DNA from: Actinomycetes bacterium
GTDB taxonomy: Bacteria; Actinomycetota; Actinomycetes; Mycobacteriales; Mycobacteriaceae
NCBI GenBank assembly: GCA_023417985.1
Contig: JAEZDV010000214.1
Coordinates: 1-5,252, forward strand
Length of the DNA: 5,252 nucleotides
Reading direction: 5' to 3'
How positions within the stretch are numbered: position 1 is the stretch's first letter; each line of letters opens with the position of its first letter. The position numbers and the translations under genes are program-made. Positions 1 to 5,252 of this stretch are shown here, in pieces. The notes below the pieces were generated by a model that was not told the origin of the DNA, made no database searches, and saw nothing but the letters and a program-made list of their open reading frames with translations.

Positions 1-300
1 CACAATCTCGGTAAGCCGCCGCGGCACCTCGTGCTGCTGCACCTCGACGGATCGGCGGACGGCCGACCCGAGACGGGTGACGACGTGACCGCCGGCGGCA
101 GGACCGTCGGACGGATCGGCACCATCGTCGATCACTTCGAACTCGGCCCGATCGCGCTCGCCCTCGTCAAGCGCACCATCACGCCGGAGACACCGCTCGT
201 CGCAGGTCCGTGCGCGGCGGCGATCGACCCGGACTCGATACCCGCAGACGACGCCGTGCAGGCCGGAAGGCAGGCCGTCGAGCGACTGCGCGGCCGATGA
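1..300 (+). CDS. YgfZ/GcvT-like folate-binding protein, C-terminal fragment (5' end outside window)
   Basis: The reading frame is open from base 1 to the TGA at 298-300, giving 99 residues of a larger protein. The fragment opens with HNLGKPPRHLVLLHLDG. In actinobacterial YgfZ (COG0354) proteins this stretch directly follows the signature KGCYxGQE, so that signature should lie just left of the window. The rest (GRTVGRIGTIVDHFELGPIA, then ALVKRTI) fits the C-terminal beta-barrel of the GcvT/YgfZ fold, which in this family carries a G-x-(V/I)-G-(T/R)-(I/V)-(V/T) strand. Known YgfZ proteins bind tetrahydrofolate and help maintain certain iron-sulfur enzymes in the cytoplasm. The fragment contains no catalytic residue that would prove the role here. 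Its stop overlaps the ATG of the MOSC gene (ATGA, 297-300), which suggests co-translation. The family call is fairly sure; the substrate is unknown. Confidence 0.82.
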   Translation, partial: HNLGKPPRHLVLLHLDGSADGRPETGDDVTAGGRTVGRIGTIVDHFELGPIALALVKRTITPETPLVAGPCAAAIDPDSIPADDAVQAGRQAVERLRGR

Positions 301-953
301 CCACCGCCCGGGTCGACGCGGTGTGCGTCGTTCACGCCCTGCGCGAGACCGGGTTGCGCCGCGTTCCCCTCACCGGCATCGACAAGCGTCCCGTCGAAGG
401 CGCGGTCCACGTCGGCGAATCGGGCCTGGCCGGTGACCACCAGTGCGACACTGCGCACCACGGCGGCCGATACAAGGCGGTCTACGCGTACGGCGAGGAC
501 GAAGCCCGGCGCTGGGCGGCCGAACTCGGCCGGGACCTCCCGATCGGGTGGTTCGGCGAGAACCTCCGGGTGAGCGGGATGTCGCCCACCGACGCTGTCA
601 TCGGCGAGCGGTGGCGGGTCGGCGACGACGGACTGCTGCTCGAGGTGACCGGGCCACGTACGCCCTGCCGCACATTCCGCGACTGGTCCGGCGAACCGGA
701 CTGGGCGGCGCGGTTCACAGAGCGCTCGGACACCGGCGCATATCTGAAGGTGCTCACCGAAGGATCGGTGCGGGCATCCGACACGATCACGGTCGAGTCC
801 GTCCCCGGGCACGGCGTGACGGTGCGAGACCTGTTCACCGGCCGGAATCCGGAGCGACTCGCGGTGATGCTCGGGCAGCAGGAAGATCTTCCGCCGAAAG
901 TGGCGGAGAAGGCACGCCGGCGTATCGCCGGCCGGAAGGTGGAACAGCAGTGA
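297..953 (+). CDS. MOSC domain-containing protein, YiiM-like
   Basis: This is a 218-residue protein. I chose the ATG at 297 because it overlaps the upstream stop as ATGA; the same frame is open further upstream, but that part lies inside the YgfZ gene. The MOSC core is clear: GLAGDHQCDTAHHGGRYKAV (about residues 43-62), then WFGENLRVSG (85-94), GERWRVG (103-109) and GPRTPCRTF (119-127). Cys124 is the conserved MOSC cysteine, which in this superfamily is the expected sulfur or metal ligand. The tail (about 165-213, HGVTVRDLFTGRNPERLAVML onward) resembles the short helical 3-alpha domain that ends YiiM-type proteins, and the total length is close to E. coli YiiM. YiiM-type proteins are linked to molybdenum-cofactor-dependent reduction of N-hydroxylated bases such as 6-N-hydroxylaminopurine. 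That activity is inferred here from family only. There is no strong Shine-Dalgarno before 297, as expected for a coupled gene. The stop overlaps the next start (GTGA, 950-953). Confidence 0.88.
   Translation: MTTARVDAVCVVHALRETGLRRVPLTGIDKRPVEGAVHVGESGLAGDHQCDTAHHGGRYKAVYAYGEDEARRWAAELGRDLPIGWFGENLRVSGMSPTDAVIGERWRVGDDGLLLEVTGPRTPCRTFRDWSGEPDWAARFTERSDTGAYLKVLTEGSVRASDTITVESVPGHGVTVRDLFTGRNPERLAVMLGQQEDLPPKVAEKARRRIAGRKVEQQ
935..939 (+). promoter_or_regulatory. Ribosome binding site deciding the asparaginase start
   Basis: GAAGG ends 10 bases before the GTG at 950 and 16 bases before a second in-frame GTG at 956. The spacing favours 950, which also gives the 4-base GTGA overlap with the MOSC stop. 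The site lies inside the last codons of the MOSC gene. Confidence 0.5.
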
Positions 954-1906
954 GCGTGGAACTGGTCGAGGTCGTGCGCTCCGGATTCCGGGAGTGCGTC
1001 CACCGCGGGTCGTTGATCGTGCTCGACCCGCGCGGCGAGGTGGTGATCTCCCTCGGCGAGGTGCACACCCCGATCTATCCGCGCTCGTCGAACAAGCCGC
1101 TGCAGGCCGTCGCGATGCTGCGGGCGGGTTTCGTGCCCCGCACCTCCGCCGAACTGGCCATCGCCACCGCGTCGCACGAAGGTCAGGCCGACCACATCGA
1201 ACTGGTCGAGGACCTGCTCACCGAGCACGGGTTCGACGAGCAGGCGCTGCAGTGCCCCGCCGATCTGCCCGGCAACGAACTCGCCCGCGCCGAGGTGCTC
1301 GCCGCCGGACGCGCGCCGCGCGCCGCATACATGAACTGCTCCGGAAAGCACGCGGCCATGCTGGCCGTGTTCGCCGCCCGGGGCTGGGACACCGAGACGT
1401 ATCTCGATCCCGGCCACCCGCTGCAGGAAGGTGTCGTCGAGACCATCGCCGATCTGACCGGGGACATCGAGGAGACGGATCTCGGCATCGACGGGTGTGG
1501 ACTCCCGATCGTCCCGGTGCCGCTGATCAATCTGGCCCGCGCGTACGCGCGTCTCGCGACCGCGGAACCCGGCACCCCCGAACGCGCCGTGGCCGACGCG
1601 ATCCGCGAGCATCCCTTCCTGATCTCGGGCACCGGGAAGGACGATCTGCGTCTGATGCGCGCCGTGCCCGGTTTGTTCTGCAAGGCGGGCGCCGACGGCG
1701 TCCACGCCGGTGCGCTCCCGGACGGAACCGCTTTCGCTTTCAAGATCGACGACGGGCACGAGCGTGCACGACTGCCGCTCTCCGCAGCGCTCCTGCACCG
1801 GCTCGGCGCGGGCGACGCGGAGGTCCTCGCGACCCTCGCTTCGCAGCCGGTTTCGGGTGGAGGAGCGCGCGTCGGCACCGTTCGGGCCGTCCCGGGGGTG
1901 TTCTGA
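950..1906 (+). CDS. L-asparaginase, R. etli AnsA type (Asparaginase_II, PF06089)
   Basis: This 318-residue cytoplasmic protein is predicted to hydrolyse L-asparagine to aspartate and ammonia. It belongs to the family of the thermolabile Rhizobium etli asparaginase, which is unrelated in fold to E. coli AnsA/AnsB. Visible motifs in order are RSSNKPLQ (45-52), SHEGQ (75-79), NCSGKHAAML (129-138) and DGCGLP (181-186). By comparison with the characterised R. etli enzyme, Ser46 and Lys49 match its Ser48-x-x-Lys51 catalytic pair, and Cys130, Lys133 and Cys183 match its metal-binding Cys135, Lys138 and Cys189. All are intact, so the enzyme should be active. No signal peptide or membrane segment is seen. 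The chosen start is the GTG at 950, overlapping the MOSC stop; GTG 956 is the alternative. The frame stays open back to 443, but that part overlaps the MOSC domain and lacks family similarity. It is the last gene of the coupled YgfZ-MOSC-asparaginase group. A role in nitrogen supply or asparagine turnover is inferred. Confidence 0.9.
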   Translation: MSVELVEVVRSGFRECVHRGSLIVLDPRGEVVISLGEVHTPIYPRSSNKPLQAVAMLRAGFVPRTSAELAIATASHEGQADHIELVEDLLTEHGFDEQALQCPADLPGNELARAEVLAAGRAPRAAYMNCSGKHAAMLAVFAARGWDTETYLDPGHPLQEGVVETIADLTGDIEETDLGIDGCGLPIVPVPLINLARAYARLATAEPGTPERAVADAIREHPFLISGTGKDDLRLMRAVPGLFCKAGADGVHAGALPDGTAFAFKIDDGHERARLPLSAALLHRLGAGDAEVLATLASQPVSGGGARVGTVRAVPGVF

Positions 1907-2016
1907 AGGGCACATTCGACGACGTTCGATACTCATAGCTGCAGGTCGGGTCCGTTTGAGACGTAAAGGACACCGGGCCGGACAGGTGCGTGGGAGCGCA
2001 ACCGACTTTTCCACGC

Positions 2017-2022
2017 TAAAGT
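2017..2022 (+). promoter_or_regulatory. Candidate -10 element for the DUF3073 gene
   Basis: TAAAGT matches the actinobacterial housekeeping pattern TAnnnT and lies inside the TTTTCC/GGAAAA dyad. It would place the transcript start near 2029 and give a leader of about 70 bases. No convincing -35 box is found 16-18 bases upstream (1994-1999 reads GAGCGC). This is a weak call. Confidence 0.25.
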
Positions 2023-2088
2023 GGGCCACAGGAAAATACTCAACTCACCGGGGCCGCCAAATTTCCCCAGGCCGCCCCGTCAAAGCGC

Positions 2089-2095
2089 GAGGGGG
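2089..2095 (+). promoter_or_regulatory. Strong ribosome binding site of the DUF3073 gene
   Basis: GAGGGGG lies 6 bases before the ATG at 2102 and fixes that start over an in-frame GTG at 2021, which has no Shine-Dalgarno. The G-run could pair with CCCC at 2075-2078, so the site may be partly hidden in the folded mRNA; that pairing is inference. Confidence 0.65.
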
Positions 2096-2101
2096 TTAGT
2101 C

Positions 2102-2293
2102 ATGGGCCGCGGCCGGGCTAAGGCAAAGCAGACCAAGGTTGCACGGCAACTCAAGTACAGCTCGCCGTCCACCGACTTCGAGAACCTCCAACGAGAGTTG
2201 TCTGGTGGTGTAACCAACTCGCAGCGTGACGAGGTCTTCGCAGACCAGCGTGCCGGTTGGGACGACGATTACGACGACGATTTTCGTCGTTGA
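2102..2293 (+). CDS. DUF3073 family small protein of unknown function
   Basis: This is a 63-residue protein starting MGRGRAKAKQTKVARQLKYS, the hallmark of DUF3073 (PF11273), a short family widespread in Actinobacteria with no established function. The first 18 residues contain seven Arg/Lys and no acidic residue. The middle (about 19-50) is polar (YSSPSTDFENLQREL). Residues 53-63 read WDDDYDDDFRR, with six Asp. Such a basic head and acidic tail fit a nucleic-acid- or ribosome-associated or largely disordered protein, but that is inference. No membrane segment, signal peptide or cysteine is present. The start is set by the GAGGGGG site 6 bases upstream and by the family N-terminus. Codon use differs from the neighbours: 20 of 63 codons end in A or T, against 3 of the first 50 in asparaginase. 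This may reflect strong expression or structural constraint on the mRNA. A long terminator-like hairpin starts 13 bases after the stop. Confidence 0.88.
   Translation: MGRGRAKAKQTKVARQLKYSSPSTDFENLQRELSGGVTNSQRDEVFADQRAGWDDDYDDDFRR
2274..2290 (+). repeat. Small inverted repeat at the end of the DUF3073 coding sequence
   Basis: ACGACGA (2274-2280) and TCGTCGT (2284-2290) are perfect reverse complements around TTT. The stem covers the codons for the last Asp residues and the final Arg-Arg. It follows from GAC/GAT repeats meeting CGT CGT, so it may be a by-product of the protein sequence. It could also slow ribosomes or protect the mRNA end ahead of the terminator. Confidence 0.45.
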
Positions 2294-2306
2294 CTCACCT
2301 TTCTTT

Positions 2307-2349
2307 CTGACGGAGGGGGCAGCCGAGAACTCGGCACCCCCTCCGTCAG
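2307..2349 (+). terminator. Long hairpin, probable terminator of the DUF3073 transcript
   Basis: CTGACGGAGGGGG (2307-2319) pairs perfectly over 13 bases with CCCCCTCCGTCAG (2337-2349). After a small internal loop, GCCGA (2322-2326) pairs with TCGGC (2331-2335), closed by the loop GAAC. It starts 13 bases after the DUF3073 stop. There is no U-run directly after the stem, only TTTT at about 2364-2367, which is common for actinobacterial terminators. The symmetric stem could also stop minus-strand read-through from purM. Confidence 0.82.
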
Positions 2350-2483
2350 TGGTGTAGTCGGCTTTTCATCGAGTGGGCCCCGGCGGTGGTGACACCGCGA
2401 CGGTCCACCATTTTTCGACCTCTCCGCCCGCCGGCATCGCCAGGTGGCGCGAGAACTGTAGTCGTAGAACAGATTTCACACAG
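2350..2483. other. Unassigned spacer between the two convergent terminators
   Basis: These 134 bases lie between two hairpins that end opposite transcripts. Open frames cross the stretch on both strands, but none has a convincing ribosome binding site or recognisable protein. A T-run occurs near 2410 and an AT-richer segment at 2457-2484. I see no RNA gene, repeat family or attachment site. Confidence 0.4.
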
Positions 2484-2527
2484 ACAAGTCCGGTCCCCCA
2501 CCCCGCAGGGTGAGGGACCGGACTTGT
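2484..2527 (-). terminator. Long hairpin, probable terminator of the purF-purM transcript
   Basis: ACAAGTCCGGTCCC (2484-2497) is perfectly complementary to GGGACCGGACTTGT (2514-2527), giving 14 pairs. After one C/A mismatch, CACCC (2499-2503) pairs with GGGTG (2508-2512) around the loop CGCA. The stem begins 12 bases past the purM stop in the minus direction. On the minus strand it is followed by a T-containing but not T-run sequence (CTGTGTGAAATCTG). The position and length make a terminator the best reading, and it may work in both directions. Confidence 0.85.
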
Positions 2528-2539
2528 TGCGTGCGGGAC

Positions 2540-3613
<1,074 letters not shown>

Positions 3614-3740
3614 GGGTTGTCGGCTCCAGCCTCGAGTTGTCGATCTACTGTGATTTGAAGGTGGCCGGTATCCGTCACGGGACATGCTGAGCGCACGCCG
3701 AACAGTGCCGACCGCGGGACTTACGGTACCCGACCAGGTT
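3614..3740 (-). other. purF-purM intergenic stretch
   Basis: These 127 bases hold no gene with its own support. The heptamer CGACAAC (minus strand) occurs twice, at 3636-3642 and 3616-3622, with starts 20 bases apart, just before purM. A short dyad CCGTcACGG lies at 3672-3680. I could not place a convincing promoter or terminator, so purM is probably read from the purF transcript, though a secondary promoter cannot be ruled out. Confidence 0.35.
3624..3627 (-). promoter_or_regulatory. Modest ribosome binding site of purM
   Basis: On the minus strand GGAG stands 10 bases before the ATG at 3613. It supports that start over the in-frame ATG at 3685. It sits inside the small dyad GGCTggAGCC, so access could depend on local folding. 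Confidence 0.4.
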
Positions 3741-5252
3741 CTACGGACGACTGAGAACGTCTACGTTGGCGTTCTCGAGGACCGTCGGGGTCGGGGAATC
3801 CGTATCGACGACGCCTTCGACGGCGTCGATCCCGGCCGTGTGCCCGGTGGGCAGCGGAATCGGGTAATGACCGTCGAAACACGCTGCGCACAAGCGCGTT
3901 GCGGGCTGCTCGGTGGCACCGATCATCCCGTCGATCGAGATGTAGCCGAGCGAATCGGCACCGATCGACCGTCGCACCATCTCGACCATCAGGTCGTAGT
4001 CGTGCTCGTCGTCGTTGTCGCGGTCGCGGGTTCCCCCACCGTTCGCGATCAGCTCCGCCGGCGAGGCGAAGTCGATGCCGTAGAAGCACGGCCACTTCAC
4101 CGGCGGCGACGCGATCCGGACGTGGATTTCGAGGGCACCGGCCTCGCGGAGCATCCGGATGAGCGCGCGCTGGGTGTTGCCCCGGACGATCGAATCGTCG
4201 ACCACGACGAGACGCTTGCCGCGGATCACCTCACGCAGCGGGTTGAGCTTGAGACGGATGCCCAGCTGCCGGATGGTCTGGCTCGGCTGGATGAAGGTGC
4301 GGCCCACGTAGGCGTTCTTCATCAGGCCCTGGCCGTAGGGCAGGCCCGAGCCCTGCGCATAGCCGACGGCAGCGGGGGTGCCCGATTCGGGAACAGGGAT
4401 CACGAGGTCGCCGTCGACCGGATGTTCCTTGGCCAGGCGACGGCCGATCTCGACGCGCGTCGCGTGCACCGACCGGCCGGCGATGGTGGAGTCCGGGCGG
4501 GCCAGGTAGACGTACTCGAACACGCATCCCTTCGGCTCCGGAGCGGCGAAGCGCGAGGACCGCACGCCGTTCGCGTCGATGGCGAGGAGCTCACCGGGCT
4601 CGATGTCGCGGACGAAGGAGGCGCCCACGATGTCGAGGGCGGCGGTCTCGCTGGCGACCACCCATCCACGATCGAGACGTCCCAGGCACAACGGACGGAT
4701 GCCCCACGGATCGCGCGCTGCGTACAGCGTGTGCTCGTCCATGAACGTCAGGCAGAACGCGCCCTGGAGGGTCGGAAGCAGCTCCATGGCGGCTTCTTCG
4801 ATGGTGCTGTTGCGTGCGGCATGCGCGAGCAGGGCACCGACCGTGTCGGAGTCCGAGTTCGCCGCACCGGGACGCTTGGGGTCGAGCACGCCGAGGCGGC
4901 GACCGCGTTCGGCGAGGGCGGCGGTATTGACGAGATTGCCGTTGTGTCCGAGTGCGACACCCGATCCGGACGCGGTGGTCCGGAAGATCGGCTGAGCGTT
5001 CTCCCACGTCGTGGAACCCGTGGTCGAGTAACGGCAGTGACCGATGGCGATGTGGCCGGGCATCGCGGCGAGGGTCTGCTCGTCGAAGACCTGGCTCACG
5101 AGGCCCAGGTCCTTGAACACCAATACCTGCGAACCGTCGGCGCCGGCGATGCCGGCGGCCTCCTGGCCGCGGTGCTGCAGGGCATAAAGGCCGTAGTAAG
5201 TGAGTTTGGCCACGTCCTCACCCGGAGCCCAGACTCCGAAGACGCCGCACTC
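3741..5252 (-). CDS. purF: Amidophosphoribosyltransferase (glutamine PRPP amidotransferase), 5' end outside window
   Basis: This enzyme makes 5-phosphoribosylamine from PRPP and glutamine, the committed step of purine synthesis. The frame is open to the window edge, so 503 residues are visible and only the propeptide and start are missing. The first two codons encode Glu-Cys. This Cys (codon 5247-5249) followed by GVFGVW is the Ntn-type nucleophile exposed after propeptide cleavage. Counting it as 1, the glutaminase domain shows QHRGQEAAG (25-33), HCRYST with Arg73, GHNGNL (101-106) and SDSD (132-135). The phosphoribosyltransferase domain shows VIPVPESGTPAAVGYAQGSG and the PRPP loop VVVDDSIVRGNT (348-359). 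Cys242, Cys388, Cys454 and Cys457 match the four [4Fe-4S] ligands of the B. subtilis enzyme (236, 382, 437, 440), so this is the Fe-S, propeptide-processed type. The 388-454 spacing is 11 residues longer than in B. subtilis because of an acidic insert at 3993-4040. It lies upstream of purM on the same strand. Confidence 0.97.
   Translation of the reverse strand, partial: ECGVFGVWAPGEDVAKLTYYGLYALQHRGQEAAGIAGADGSQVLVFKDLGLVSQVFDEQTLAAMPGHIAIGHCRYSTTGSTTWENAQPIFRTTASGSGVALGHNGNLVNTAALAERGRRLGVLDPKRPGAANSDSDTVGALLAHAARNSTIEEAAMELLPTLQGAFCLTFMDEHTLYAARDPWGIRPLCLGRLDRGWVVASETAALDIVGASFVRDIEPGELLAIDANGVRSSRFAAPEPKGCVFEYVYLARPDSTIAGRSVHATRVEIGRRLAKEHPVDGDLVIPVPESGTPAAVGYAQGSGLPYGQGLMKNAYVGRTFIQPSQTIRQLGIRLKLNPLREVIRGKRLVVVDDSIVRGNTQRALIRMLREAGALEIHVRIASPPVKWPCFYGIDFASPAELIANGGGTRDRDNDDEHDYDLMVEMVRRSIGADSLGYISIDGMIGATEQPATRLCAACFDGHYPIPLPTGHTAGIDAVEGVVDTDSPTPTVLENANVDVLSRP

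Larger units (their letters stand above)
1907..2101 (+). other. Non-coding gap and probable leader of the DUF3073 gene
   Basis: These 195 bases separate asparaginase from DUF3073 and are less GC-rich than the flanking genes. They hold several small dyads: GTCC-g-TTT/AAA-GGAC at 1950-1971 (7 pairs with one bulged G), the near-palindrome CCGGgCCGG at about 1973-1981, TTTTCC/GGAAAA at 2007-2012 and 2031-2036, GTGGgCCAC at 2021-2029, and a direct repeat of GGCCGCC at 2052-2058 and 2070-2076. No strong terminator for asparaginase is visible, so read-through into DUF3073 is possible. I recognise no known riboswitch. Confidence 0.5.

Noticed and set aside
443..949. Upstream extension of the asparaginase frame, which would make a 487-residue protein
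   Set aside because: The extension lies inside the MOSC gene, is arginine-rich with no family likeness, and the GTG at 950 has a ribosome binding site and the usual N-terminus.
1915..1930. LexA-like SOS box (TTCGACGACGTTCGAT)
   Set aside because: The actinobacterial box needs TCGAAC, four bases, then GTTCGA. Here the left half is TCGAC and the spacing is two bases too short.
482..2029. A 515-codon open frame on the minus strand opposite the MOSC and asparaginase genes
   Set aside because: Long antisense frames are expected in high-GC DNA. The protein shows no recognisable motif, and the plus-strand genes carry clear family signatures.
2021..2101. In-frame N-terminal extension of DUF3073 from a GTG at 2021
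   Set aside because: There is no Shine-Dalgarno before 2021, the added residues do not match the family, and a strong site precedes the ATG at 2102 where MGRGRAKAKQTK begins.
3614..3685. A longer PurM starting at the ATG at 3685
   Set aside because: The extra 24 residues have no PurM likeness, and the start at 3613 fits the family N-terminus and has a GGAG site.

Overview
The window looks like chromosomal DNA of a high-GC actinobacterium, most likely of the Mycobacteriales (Rhodococcus/Nocardia/Gordonia-like). Codon third positions are almost always G or C, ATGA/GTGA gene overlaps are present, and the actinobacterial DUF3073 protein sits next to purM-purF. From memory, Mycobacterium tuberculosis has a similar neighbourhood (purF-purM converging on a DUF3073 gene and a YgfZ-like gene). 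Genus assignment is inference.

Left half, plus strand: the 3' end of a YgfZ/GcvT-like folate-binding protein gene (1-300, cut by the window edge), a MOSC-domain protein of the YiiM type (297-953) and a Rhizobium etli-type L-asparaginase (950-1906). The three overlap by 4 bases at each junction and look like one translationally coupled operon. A 195-bp non-coding gap (1907-2101) follows. It carries several small dyads, a weak candidate -10 element and a strong ribosome binding site, and it leads into a 63-residue DUF3073 gene (2102-2293). A long hairpin at 2307-2349 probably ends this transcript.

Right half, minus strand: purF (amidophosphoribosyltransferase, running off the right edge, catalytic Cys codon at 5247-5249) followed after 127 bp by purM (AIR synthetase, 2540-3613). 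A long hairpin at 2484-2527, 12 bp past the purM stop, is the likely terminator. The two transcription units therefore converge, each with its own hairpin. The 134 bp between the hairpins (2350-2483) contain nothing I can identify.

Functionally, purF and purM catalyse steps 1 and 5 of de novo IMP synthesis. The plus-strand genes point to a folate-dependent Fe-S maintenance protein, a possible molybdenum- or N-hydroxy-compound-related MOSC protein, and asparagine hydrolysis. No mobile element, CRISPR array, tRNA or rRNA was seen, and no clearly new system. The points most worth a second look are an acidic low-complexity insertion in PurF, the structured leader and unusual codon usage of the DUF3073 gene, and the coupled YgfZ-MOSC-asparaginase arrangement.
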